Part shown: positions 50,905-58,600 of the stretch, piece by piece | Layout: the number at the start of each line of letters is the position of its first letter | How positions within the stretch are numbered: the stretch's first letter is position 1 | Source: Kribbella steppae | Lineage (GTDB): Bacteria; Actinomycetota; Actinomycetes; Propionibacteriales; Kribbellaceae | Assembly (NCBI RefSeq): GCF_004342025.1 | Contig: NZ_SLWN01000006.1 | Coordinates: forward strand, 248,001-312,000 | Reading direction: 5' to 3' | DNA: 64,000 nt | Translations under genes and position numbers: made by a program | Notes under the pieces: model-generated | The model's database searches: none | The model's input: the letters and a program-made list of their open reading frames with translations, nothing else | What the model was told of the DNA's origin: nothing

Positions 50905-52130
50905 GTGTCGACGTCTTTCCGCCGCTCCGGAGGGACCGTCGGGTGCAAGGCTGGATCCTGTCGACGGCGATCTCGCAGGCCGGCGACATGGCCTGGTACG
51001 TCGGTTTGGCCTGGAGCGCGGCCCAGGTGACCACGCCGGCGGGCGCCGGCCTGGTGATGGGCATCGGCGCCCTGCCGAAGGCACTGGTCTTGTTGTACGG
51101 CGGTGCGCTCGCGGACCGGTTCGACGGCCGGCGCACGATGATCCTGGCGAATCTCGGGCGCATCGTCGTCCTGACCATCGCAGCCGTTGTCCTGCTCGCG
51201 TGGGGTCTGTCGCTGGCGCTGTTGCTCACGGTCGCGGTGGTCTTCGGAGCGGTGGACGCGCTGTACACGCCGGCCTCCGGGACGCTGCCGCGCCGGATGG
51301 TGCGGTCCGACGATCTGGTGAAGCTGTCGGCCGGATCGCAGCTGGCCCATCGGCTGGCGGTGTTCGTCGGCGCACCGCTGGGTGGTCTGCTGGTGGCATC
51401 TGGTGGTCTGGCCACGGTGATGATCGTCGACGCGGTCTCGTACGTCGTGATCGCGCTGGCGCTGGCCTTCGTGGTGAAGCCGCGGCTGCCGCAGCCGGTG
51501 TCGACGAGCGGATCGATCCGGGCTGATCTCCGGGCCGGCTTCGCCTACCTGCGCCGGGACACGCGAGCGCGCACTTTGGTGATTGCCTTCTCGGGTCTGA
51601 ATCTCTGCGTGGGTCCGGTGCTCGCGGTCGGTCTGGTCCAGCGCACCCACGCCGCGGGTTGGGGACCGGGCGCGCTGGGGCTGTTCGAGGCATGCTCGGG
51701 CATCTTCGCTGCGGTCGGCGCGTTGGTGGCGATGCGGTGGAAGCCGGCCAACCTGGCCCGCAGTGGCCTGCTTGCTCTGGTGGTTCAGGCGGCCGGCTGT
51801 GTGCTGATCGGCCTGGTGCCACAGCTCGGGATGTTCGTCGCGATGGCGATGATCGGTGCGACCGCCGGGATCGCGTCGGCGCAGTTGTCCGCCGCGTTCC
51901 AGCAGACCGTCGACCCGTCGTACCTGGGCCGGAGCTTCAGCATCGTCAACCTCTCCGACGAGGCCATGATGCCGGTCGCCATGACGGCGTTCGGCGCCTT
52001 CATCAGCCTGACCAGCATCCCGCTCGCGTGTGCCGCGATCGGTACGGCGTTCGGCGCGCTGATGATCTGGTCAGCTGCCCGCGTGCGCAGCGATCCCTCG
52101 CCGGTCGGGCACGGGATCGCTGCGCCGTAA
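50901..52130 (+). CDS. MFS efflux transporter
   Basis: 409 residues, about 12 transmembrane helices. The cytoplasmic loop 2-3 motif appears as GGALADRFDGRRTMILANLGR (about 70-90). It resembles the MFS proteins of the enterobactin-exporter/MefA-like branch. Its ATG overlaps the ArsR-like stop, so the regulator and pump are co-translated from a leaderless transcript. Substrate unknown; efflux of an amphiphilic compound is the usual role. Confidence 0.9.
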   Translation: MSVDVFPPLRRDRRVQGWILSTAISQAGDMAWYVGLAWSAAQVTTPAGAGLVMGIGALPKALVLLYGGALADRFDGRRTMILANLGRIVVLTIAAVVLLAWGLSLALLLTVAVVFGAVDALYTPASGTLPRRMVRSDDLVKLSAGSQLAHRLAVFVGAPLGGLLVASGGLATVMIVDAVSYVVIALALAFVVKPRLPQPVSTSGSIRADLRAGFAYLRRDTRARTLVIAFSGLNLCVGPVLAVGLVQRTHAAGWGPGALGLFEACSGIFAAVGALVAMRWKPANLARSGLLALVVQAAGCVLIGLVPQLGMFVAMAMIGATAGIASAQLSAAFQQTVDPSYLGRSFSIVNLSDEAMMPVAMTAFGAFISLTSIPLACAAIGTAFGALMIWSAARVRSDPSPVGHGIAAP

Positions 52131-52158
52131 AGCCCACCCACCGACTCGGCTTCGGCAC

Positions 52159-52503
52159 CTACAGAGTGCTGCTCGTCCTGGCGAGGATGTCAGCGACCAG
52201 TCCGTAGTCGACGTCTTGGTCCTCACTGATATCCACAGTCTTGCGATCGCCATTGCCCAGGGATCTCAGCACACCTTTGACGGGGTCGACGTCTGCGGCG
52301 TTGAACACCATGAAGGAGACCTTGTTCCTGGCCACGTGGAGAACGGCAGCGTGCTGGTCGTTCTTCAGGAAATGCGGCTTGCCGTACTCCAGCTTCTCCT
52401 CGACGTCGGGAATGGTCTGGCGCACGAGCTCCCGTAGCTTTTCGCAGACCTCGATCTGCCACGGGAGTCCCTTGTCGATGTACCTGGTCACGCCGTTGTG
52501 CAT
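52159..52503 (-). CDS. DUF1801 family protein
   Basis: 114 residues with the DUF1801 (YdhG-like) pattern: a helix PWQIEVCEKLRELVRQTIPDVEEKLEYGKPHFLKN followed by strands AAVLHVARNKVSFMVFN. The family's biochemical role is unknown. Its ATG is 2 nt after the RibD-like stop, so the two genes are co-transcribed. Confidence 0.85.
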   Translation of the reverse strand: MHNGVTRYIDKGLPWQIEVCEKLRELVRQTIPDVEEKLEYGKPHFLKNDQHAAVLHVARNKVSFMVFNAADVDPVKGVLRSLGNGDRKTVDISEDQDVDYGLVADILARTSSTL

Positions 52504-52505
52504 GG

Positions 52506-53057
52506 TCAGCGCTCCGCAACAGGGCTGTAGGTGAGGACGACCGTGCCGGTGTCGAAGGTGGTGGAATCGGTCAGGTTCAGCGTGGTGACACTGTCCGGCC
52601 GGAAGAGTCGCTGGCCGTCGCCCTTGATCACGGGACAGATCCAGATCCGGTACTCGTCGAGCAGACCGGCCTCGGCGAGCGCGTCGGTAAGGCGGCCGTT
52701 ACCCCAGACGAGAATGTTGCCGCCATCCTGATCCTTGAGCTTGGTGATCTGAGTGACCAGATCTGCCCCGGGAACGACGACGGTGGGGTTCCACTTGGTG
52801 GTGTCGACGGACTCGGAGGCGACCACGTACTTGGTCATGGCGTTGACGTGGTCGGCGTACGGGTTGCCGCCCATGGTCGGCCAAGCCTGGGCCATGCCCT
52901 CGTAGGTGACCCTGCCCAGCAGCAGAGCGTCCGCGCCGAGCGTGAGGGTGTAGGCGTAGTGCTGGGCCTGCTCGTTGGAGTACTGCAGCGACCATTCGTG
53001 GGGGTTGTCGATGAAGCCGTCGAGGGTCGCGTAGGTCGAGGCGATGATCTTGCGCAC
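52506..53057 (-). CDS. Dihydrofolate reductase/RibD C-terminal family protein
   Basis: 183 residues: the opening KIIASTYATLDGFI, the GADALLLGRVTYEGMAQAWP segment and the closing IWICPVIKGDGQRLF match the RibD_C/YyaP reductase group. It is probably an NADPH-dependent reductase of unknown substrate. GTG start with AGGAGA upstream. It precedes a DUF1801 gene, a frequent actinobacterial pairing. Confidence 0.88.
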   Translation of the reverse strand: MRKIIASTYATLDGFIDNPHEWSLQYSNEQAQHYAYTLTLGADALLLGRVTYEGMAQAWPTMGGNPYADHVNAMTKYVVASESVDTTKWNPTVVVPGADLVTQITKLKDQDGGNILVWGNGRLTDALAEAGLLDEYRIWICPVIKGDGQRLFRPDSVTTLNLTDSTTFDTGTVVLTYSPVAER

Positions 53058-53096
53058 GGTGATTGTCTCCTTGGTTGTGGTGTGAGTGGGGTGTTG

Positions 53097-54122
53097 TCAT
53101 CTCACCCGGAAGATCTCCACGACATGTGGCGCATCGATGAGGGTGTGCGGTGCAACGGCGTGATAGGCCCACACGTGCGTCCACGCATTGCCGGTACGCA
53201 CGGTCAGCACCGTCTTCATCATTCCGGGGCCGAAATAGGTGAAGAACAAGAAGATGATCGAGAGGAGCCAGTTGGCCGGCGAGGTGAGAACCGTCCACGC
53301 GTCCCACAGGTGCAGGACTGTGTAGGTGATGCCGCCGAGAATGACCGTCGTCGCGGTCGAACCGGTCAGCTTCAGGAACCGAGGCACGAGGATGCAGTAG
53401 ACGAAGATCATCGCCGGCAGTACGGCCCCGGCCAGGTAGAGCACGAACGTGAGGGGCAGACCGACGAGGTACTGCCCGGTGGTGAGTTGCCCGAAGGCCG
53501 TCGTCAGTGTGGCGAACTGGACCGCCGACTCGATGAGCAGCACGACGACGATCACCCGGGCGTCACCGCGCCGGTCGCTGGACACGAGGTTCAGTTGCTC
53601 CGCTGAGTACTTGCGGCGAAAGTACGCCAACGGCAGCACTGCATAGACAACGACGTTGTAGCCCGCCCACGTCATCGCCTCGACCGGCCCGACGTGGTCG
53701 TGGGTACCGAAGATCGAGCCGGCCAGGTGCAGCCCGAAGGGATGCCAGCCGAACAGCCGGGCGAGGACGAATCCGACAACGAGGCCGAGTGCGCCATAGG
53801 CGAGCAGCAGCAGGGTCTCCCGACGCGTGGTCGCCAGGTCGGGGGCCCTGTCGGCGAGGTCGGGCCGGACGCGGTGTCTGGTCAGCAGGCACGTCACGGC
53901 CATCAGTCCGAAGATCCCCAGCATCCCGATGTTGGTGTTCACCACGTGGTCGACCGTGGAACCGGGCACGCCCGGCCAGCCGAACGGCAGCGCCTCACCC
54001 GCGACGAGCAGAACCACGACGTTGGCCGCAAGCCAGACGGCGGCGGTGATCCGGACACTTCGCTGGCGCGCCAAGCGGCGAAGCGAGGTCAAGGCGAGTG
54101 GTGGGGCAGCCGTGGTCGGCAT
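53097..54122 (-). CDS. Multi-pass membrane protein next to TetR
   Basis: 341 residues with 8-10 hydrophobic segments. A short cytoplasmic N-terminus precedes the first helix (AAVWLAANVVVLLVAGEALPF). Conserved-looking polar residues lie in EAMTWAGYNVVVYAVLPLAYFRRKYS and YTVLHLWDAW. These recall CPBP-type intramembrane proteases (Glu and His in membrane helices), but the diagnostic EExxxR motif is not evident. AAAGGAG precedes the ATG. It is divergent from a TetR regulator, with two shared operators in the 66-bp gap, so it is the probable target. Confidence 0.7.
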   Translation of the reverse strand: MPTTAAPPLALTSLRRLARQRSVRITAAVWLAANVVVLLVAGEALPFGWPGVPGSTVDHVVNTNIGMLGIFGLMAVTCLLTRHRVRPDLADRAPDLATTRRETLLLLAYGALGLVVGFVLARLFGWHPFGLHLAGSIFGTHDHVGPVEAMTWAGYNVVVYAVLPLAYFRRKYSAEQLNLVSSDRRGDARVIVVVLLIESAVQFATLTTAFGQLTTGQYLVGLPLTFVLYLAGAVLPAMIFVYCILVPRFLKLTGSTATTVILGGITYTVLHLWDAWTVLTSPANWLLSIIFLFFTYFGPGMMKTVLTVRTGNAWTHVWAYHAVAPHTLIDAPHVVEIFRVR

Positions 54123-54134
54123 AACGCTCCTTTT

Positions 54135-54179
54135 TAGTACAGTTGTACTAGCGGCAAGCAACGTAGCACAGTTGTGCTA
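54135..54179. promoter_or_regulatory. Two 16-bp TetR-type operators between divergent genes
   Basis: Perfect palindromes TAGTACA-GT-TGTACTA (54135-54150) and TAGCACA-GT-TGTGCTA (54164-54179) are centred 29 bp apart in the 66-bp divergent region. TATAAA (54178-54183) lies 5 nt before the tetR-like ATG. A minus-strand TTGCTT/TACTAA pair is possible for the membrane protein gene. Confidence 0.85.
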
Positions 54180-54188
54180 TAAAAAGCC

Positions 54189-54791
54189 ATGCCGAAGATC
54201 GTCGATCCCTCTGAACGACGTCAGCACCTCGCGGAGGCGGCGTGGCGGGTGATCCTCCGCGACGGGCTCGAGCACGCGTCGGTCCGCAACGTTGCCCGCG
54301 AAGCGGGGTTGTCCAACGGCTCGTTGCGCCACATCTTCAGTACGCAGGCCGAACTTCTCGTCTTCGCGATGAACCAAGTGGTCGAGCGGATCGAGCGCCG
54401 CCTCGGCTCTCTCGACCCGGCCGGCGACCCACGCACGACGGCGGAGCGGTTCCTGGTCGAGCTACTGCCCCTCGACGAGGAACGCCAGGAGGAGAACGCC
54501 GTCTGGCTGGCGTTCACTGCGCGCGCATTGGTTGACCCGGAACTGCGCGAGTGCGCCGAGAGGAGCTACGACGCGCTGCGCGCCGGCTGCCGCCGCTGGG
54601 TGACCGAGATCGCCGGTGACCAGGTCGACGTCGAGTGGGAGGCCGACCGGCTCCACGCCGTACTCGACGGCCTCGCCGTCCACGCCGCGACCCGGCCGGA
54701 CATCGCCACCGCCGACAGGCTGCAGGCGATCCTGGCAATGCATCTCGACAGCCTCGTCCCTCAAAAGAAGCGCCGCCAACGCGCCGACTGA
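54189..54791 (+). CDS. TetR-family transcriptional regulator
   Basis: 200 residues. The N-terminal HTH (RRQHLAEAAWRVILRDGLEHASVRNVAREAGLSNGSLRHIFSTQAELLVFAM, about 9-60) is typical; the C-terminal ligand domain is helical, with no known signature. It is close to the BetI-like subgroup in the N-terminal part. It should bind the two 16-bp palindromes just upstream and control itself and the divergent membrane protein gene. Confidence 0.9.
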   Translation: MPKIVDPSERRQHLAEAAWRVILRDGLEHASVRNVAREAGLSNGSLRHIFSTQAELLVFAMNQVVERIERRLGSLDPAGDPRTTAERFLVELLPLDEERQEENAVWLAFTARALVDPELRECAERSYDALRAGCRRWVTEIAGDQVDVEWEADRLHAVLDGLAVHAATRPDIATADRLQAILAMHLDSLVPQKKRRQRAD

Positions 54792-54841
54792 GAGGCGACT
54801 CCAGGTTGGGCTGCCTCGACCTCCGATTCACGTCTGACGAT

Positions 54842-55312
54842 TCATCGAGGGTGGGTTGCCCGCCAGCCCTTGATCAGTTCCTCGAGGTCTTGGTGGATGA
54901 AGGCGAAGAAGTCGGCGGCCTCGGACAGGCGGCGGCCGACCGGGGTGTCTGCTCCGAACAGGTCGACGCCGGAGCGGCTGGTCGACTCCCACTCGGCGAG
55001 CGCGCTGTTGCGGCGTTCGAGGATCGCGGAGAACACGTCGTCCCGGATCCGGTAGTGGTCCTTGCGTGAACCGGGGATCCGCTCCCGGGAGATGAACGAC
55101 ACCTGCAGCAGTTGGCGTACGGCGCCCGACACGGCCGGCTGGCTGATCCGCAGCGACTCGGCCAGCTCGGCCGACGTCATAGTGCCGGTCGGACTGACCA
55201 GCATCCGCCCGATCACCCGGGCAGACATCGTCGGTACGCCGCTGTTCGCCAGCGCCCCGGCGAACCGCTCGACGAACTGGCTGATCTCCTCCGGCGTGGG
55301 TTCAGTCGGCAT
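54842..55312 (-). CDS. MarR-family transcriptional regulator
   Basis: 156 residues. The winged helix is MTSAELAESLRISQPAVSGAVRQLLQVSFISRERIPGSRKDHYRI (about 44-88). N- and C-terminal helices give the dimer interface. Its ATG lies 6 nt after TAGGGT, so it is leaderless. A 24-bp perfect dyad covers the -35 area. No exporter gene is adjacent: upstream is glyA with its own terminator, so the target is only itself or a distant gene. Confidence 0.88.
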   Translation of the reverse strand: MPTEPTPEEISQFVERFAGALANSGVPTMSARVIGRMLVSPTGTMTSAELAESLRISQPAVSGAVRQLLQVSFISRERIPGSRKDHYRIRDDVFSAILERRNSALAEWESTSRSGVDLFGADTPVGRRLSEAADFFAFIHQDLEELIKGWRATHPR

Positions 55313-55318
55313 GGCCGC

Positions 55319-55352
55319 ACCCTACCTCAACTATCAGAAGTTTCTGATAGTT
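55319..55352 (-). promoter_or_regulatory. MarR gene promoter with 24-bp palindromic operator
   Basis: -10 TAGGGT (complement of 55319-55324) is followed by 6 nt and the ATG. Upstream, AACTATCAGAA (55329-55339) and TTCTGATAGTT (55342-55352) form a perfect 11-bp dyad around GT over the -35 position. Confidence 0.82.
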
Positions 55353-55354
55353 GA

Positions 55355-55390
55355 AGCGCCCGCTCCCTGAAGACTCAGGGAGCGGGCGCT
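55355..55390 (-). terminator. glyA terminator, 16-bp perfect stem
   Basis: AGCGCCCGCTCCCTGA (55355-55370) and TCAGGGAGCGGGCGCT (55375-55390) with loop AGAC. It is 8 nt beyond the glyA stop and just upstream of the MarR operator, insulating the two genes. It has no clear U-tract. Confidence 0.92.
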
Positions 55391-55398
55391 CGAAACGC

Positions 55399-56847
55399 TC
55401 AGCTGAGCTCGAGACCCGGGTACAGCGGGTGCTTGTCGAGCAGCTCGGCCGAGGCGGCCTTGGTCTTGTCCGCGACACCGTCGGCCAGCACGTACTTCGC
55501 CTTCGACGGCGCACCGGCCGACGTCGTGGTCGGCGTGGTGGAGGACAGTACGTCGACGATCAGCTCGGCGACCCGGTCGAACTCGTCGGCCCCGAAGCCG
55601 CGCGTGGTCAGCGCCGGCGTACCGATCCGGACACCCGAGGTGTACCAGGCACCGTTTGGGTCCCGCGGTACGGCGTTCCGGTTCGTCACGATGCCTGCAT
55701 CGAGCAGCGCCGACTCGGCCTGACGCCCGGTGATCCCGTACGACGACACGTCGAGCAGCGCGAGGTGGTTCTCGGTGCCATCGGTGACGAGCTTGACGCC
55801 ACGCTTCATCAGACCCTCGGCCAGCGCGACCGCATTGTCCGCGATCGCCTGCGCGTACTCCTGGAACGAAGGCTGCCGGGCCTCGGCCAGCGCGACCGCC
55901 TTGGCCGCCATCGTCTGGCTGAGCGGGCCGCCGAGCACCATCGGGCAACCACGGTCGACCGAGTCGGCGTACTCGGGCTGGCACAGCACCATGCCGCCGC
56001 GCGGGCCGCGGAGCGACTTGTGCGTGGTCGTCGTGGTGACGTGTGCGTGCGGCACCGGGTCGAAGTCGCCAGTGAAGACCTTGCCCGCGACCAGGCCGGC
56101 GAAGTGCGCCATGTCGACCATCAGGGTGGCGCCGACCTCGTCCGCGATCTCGCGCATCTTCGCGAAGTCGATCTTCCGCGGGTACGCCGAGTAGCCCGCG
56201 ATCAGGATCAGCGGCTTGAACGCACGCGCGGCCCGGGCGACCTCGTCGTAGTCGAGCAGCCCCGTCTCCGGGTCGGTGCCGTACGAGTGCTGGTTGAACA
56301 TCTTGCCGGAGATGTTCGGCCGGAAACCGTGGGTCAGGTGACCGCCGGCGTCCAGCGACATGCCGAGCATCTTCTGGTCGCCGAGCGCCTTGCGAAGCTT
56401 GGCCCAGTCCTCGTCGGACAGGTCGTTGACATGCTTCGCGCCGGCCTCGGCCAGCGCCGGCAACTCGATCCGCTGGGCCAGGATCGCCCAGAAGGCAACC
56501 AGGTTCGCGTCGATGCCGGAGTGCGGCTGGACGTAGGCGTGCGGTGCGTCGAACAGCGCCTTCGCGTGGTCGGCCGCGGTCTGCTCGACCGTGTCGACGT
56601 TCTGGCAGCCGGCGTAGAAGCGGTGGCCGATGGTGCCCTCGGCGTACTTGTCGGACAGCCAGTTGCCCATCGTCAGCAAGGTGGCGGGAGAGGCGTAGTT
56701 CTCGCTCGCGATCAGCTTCAGCGAGGAGCGCTGGTCGGCCAGTTCGGCCTTGATCGCGCCGGCGATCGTGGGTTCCACCGCGCCGATCACCTCGAGCGCG
56801 TTGCGGTACGCGGCCGATGCGGCGGCGGCATCGAAGGGTTGAGTCAT
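55399..56847 (-). CDS. glyA: Serine hydroxymethyltransferase
   Basis: 482 residues, longer than the usual 420 or so because of an insert near residues 120-165. It interconverts serine and glycine with tetrahydrofolate. SHMT landmarks are LIASENYASPATLLTMGNWLSDKYAEGT (about 45-72), the PLP lysine in TTTTHKSLRGPRGG (Lys about 277) and the late GTPALTTRGFG. AGGAGAG precedes the ATG. A ZTP riboswitch lies directly upstream, tying expression to folate/one-carbon status. Confidence 0.95.
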   Translation of the reverse strand: MTQPFDAAAASAAYRNALEVIGAVEPTIAGAIKAELADQRSSLKLIASENYASPATLLTMGNWLSDKYAEGTIGHRFYAGCQNVDTVEQTAADHAKALFDAPHAYVQPHSGIDANLVAFWAILAQRIELPALAEAGAKHVNDLSDEDWAKLRKALGDQKMLGMSLDAGGHLTHGFRPNISGKMFNQHSYGTDPETGLLDYDEVARAARAFKPLILIAGYSAYPRKIDFAKMREIADEVGATLMVDMAHFAGLVAGKVFTGDFDPVPHAHVTTTTTHKSLRGPRGGMVLCQPEYADSVDRGCPMVLGGPLSQTMAAKAVALAEARQPSFQEYAQAIADNAVALAEGLMKRGVKLVTDGTENHLALLDVSSYGITGRQAESALLDAGIVTNRNAVPRDPNGAWYTSGVRIGTPALTTRGFGADEFDRVAELIVDVLSSTTPTTTSAGAPSKAKYVLADGVADKTKAASAELLDKHPLYPGLELS

Positions 56848-56879
56848 CGTTGTCTCTCCTGCGGTTGCAGTGGGTCGAA

Positions 56880-56961
56880 GGCACCCAGGCGCACGGTGCC
56901 GACGGATTTCGCTCCCCGGTGGTTCTCCACCTCAGCGCGCCAGTCGCGACGTCTCACCCTA
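56880..56961 (-). ncRNA. ZTP (pfl) riboswitch and promoter of glyA
   Basis: On the minus strand the region from 56953 to 56880 carries the ZTP riboswitch core in order: GTCGCGACTGGCG, then a GGTGG/CCACC stem leading into ACCGGGGAGCGA, a variable linker, and GCGCCTGGGTGCC closing the pseudoknot. A -10 TAGGGT (complement of 56956-56961) puts the transcript start at its 5' edge. The aptamer senses ZTP/ZMP, which build up when 10-formyl-tetrahydrofolate is short. It ends about 30 nt before the glyA ATG, a distance that suits control of translation. It overlaps the 3' end of the upstream gene. Confidence 0.93.
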
Positions 56962-58582
56962 TCGTGCGATCGACGATCTCCTGGAACGGTGTGGTCCGCG
57001 GAAGTGTGCCGAAGACACCGCCCCAGTCATTGGCCAACCGCGACGCGACGAACGCCTCCGCCACCTCGGGTGTCGAATGCCTGACCAGCAGCGATGCCTG
57101 CAGACACAACGCCATTCGAGCCGCTAGGCGCCGCGCTCCCGCCTCGGCGCCTTCGATGTCAGCAAGCGCTTGCAGTACGTCGTTCACCGCGCCATCCAGT
57201 CGCTGATCCGCTCCCTGACACGCGGCCATCTCAGTCAGCCAGGCCTCGAGCGACTCCGGCCGGCGGAGTGCCCGCAGCACGTCCAGCGCGTTGACGTTGC
57301 CCGACCCTTCCCAGATCGAGTTCAGCGGCGACTCCCGGAACAGCAAAGGCAGGCCGGATTCCTCGACGAACCCGTTCCCGCCGAGACACTCAAGCGCTTC
57401 GGCCACCATGAACGGCGTCCGCTTACACACCCAGAACTTCGCCAACGGCAACGCGATCCGGCGGAACGCGGTCGCCTGAGCGTCACCCGTGACGGAGGCG
57501 TCCACCGCGGCGGCCAGACGCATCCCCAACGCGGTCGCCGCCTCGCTCTCCAGCGCCAGGTCAGCGAGCACGTTCTGCATCGCCGGCTTGTCCGCGAGCA
57601 GCCCGCCGAAGGCCGAGCGATGGCGGGTGTGCCACAGAGCCTCGACCAACGCGCGGCGCTGGAGAGCGGCCGATCCGAGGACGCAGTCGAGCCGGGTCGC
57701 GGCGACCATCTCGATGATGGTGCGGACGCCGGCGCCCTCGTCGCCGAGCCGGTACCCGACGGTGCCGTGGAACTCGACCTCGCTGGACGCGTTCGACCGG
57801 TTGCCGAGCTTGTCCTTCAGCCGCTGCAGGGCAAACGTGTTCCGGTTGCCATCGGCAAGGACCCGCGGAACGACGAAGCAACTCAGCCCTTCCGGCGCCT
57901 GGGCGAGCACCAGGAACACATCGACCTGCGGCGCCGAGCAGAACCACTTGTGTCCGTTCAGCTGGTACTCGCCGTCGCTCCCGGTCGGCGTCGCGGTGGT
58001 GAGGTTCGCCCGTACGTCGGACCCACCTTGCTTCTCGGTCATCCCCATCCCCGCGAGAACGCCGGTCTTCTCGGCCGCGGGCAGCCGGCGTACGTCGTAC
58101 TGGGTGGAAGCGAGCTGTGGGATCCACTCCTTGGCGAGTCGCTCGTCGGCCTTCAGCGCGGGGACTGCGGCGTACGTCATCGAGATCGGGCAGCCGTGCC
58201 CCGGCTCGACCTGGGACCAGAGGTAGAAGCCGGCGGCGCGGGTCAGGTGCGGCGACGGCCGGTCGTTGGTCCAGGGCGCGGCCTGGAGGCCGAAGCCGAC
58301 GGCCTGCTCCATCAGCCAGTGCCACGACGGGTGGAACTCGACCTCGTCGATGCGGTGTCCGTAGCGGTCGTGCGTGCGCAGGACCGGTGGATTCTGGTTC
58401 GCCGGGAGAGCCTGGGAGAGAGCCTCCTCGGACCCGGCCAGCTCGCCGATCCGGTGCAGACCGGGATCGTCCGCGAGGCCGCCGTACGGACGCAGAGCGT
58501 CACCGAGTGCCGCGTCCCGGGTGAAGAAGTTCACCCCCCGCAGTGGGGGAGCCTGATTCGTTACCGCAAAAGGGTCCGCCAT
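56954..58582 (-). CDS. Acyl-CoA dehydrogenase, AidB-like
   Basis: 542 residues. The N-terminus has the AidB signature TNQAPPLRGVNFFTRDAAL. The acyl-CoA dehydrogenase core follows: GMGMTEKQGGSDVRANLTTA (about 179-198), WFCSAPQVDVFLVLAQ, the RLKDKLGNRSNASSEVEF loop, and ECLGGNGFVEESGLPLLFRESPLNSIWEGSGNV with the catalytic-loop region. AidB proteins are FAD-binding and bind DNA in the adaptive response to alkylation; an isovaleryl-CoA dehydrogenase side activity is known. No ada gene is nearby. The gene's 3' end overlaps the glyA promoter. Confidence 0.9.
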   Translation of the reverse strand: MADPFAVTNQAPPLRGVNFFTRDAALGDALRPYGGLADDPGLHRIGELAGSEEALSQALPANQNPPVLRTHDRYGHRIDEVEFHPSWHWLMEQAVGFGLQAAPWTNDRPSPHLTRAAGFYLWSQVEPGHGCPISMTYAAVPALKADERLAKEWIPQLASTQYDVRRLPAAEKTGVLAGMGMTEKQGGSDVRANLTTATPTGSDGEYQLNGHKWFCSAPQVDVFLVLAQAPEGLSCFVVPRVLADGNRNTFALQRLKDKLGNRSNASSEVEFHGTVGYRLGDEGAGVRTIIEMVAATRLDCVLGSAALQRRALVEALWHTRHRSAFGGLLADKPAMQNVLADLALESEAATALGMRLAAAVDASVTGDAQATAFRRIALPLAKFWVCKRTPFMVAEALECLGGNGFVEESGLPLLFRESPLNSIWEGSGNVNALDVLRALRRPESLEAWLTEMAACQGADQRLDGAVNDVLQALADIEGAEAGARRLAARMALCLQASLLVRHSTPEVAEAFVASRLANDWGGVFGTLPRTTPFQEIVDRTIG

Positions 58583-58587
58583 GTCAG

Positions 58588-58600
58588 TACGGTAAGCGGT
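58588..58600 (+). promoter_or_regulatory. Leaderless-type -10 of the YihY gene
   Basis: TACGGT (58588-58593) is 7 nt before the ATG at 58601; it also lies in the 18-nt divergent gap from the AidB-like gene. Confidence 0.5.
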
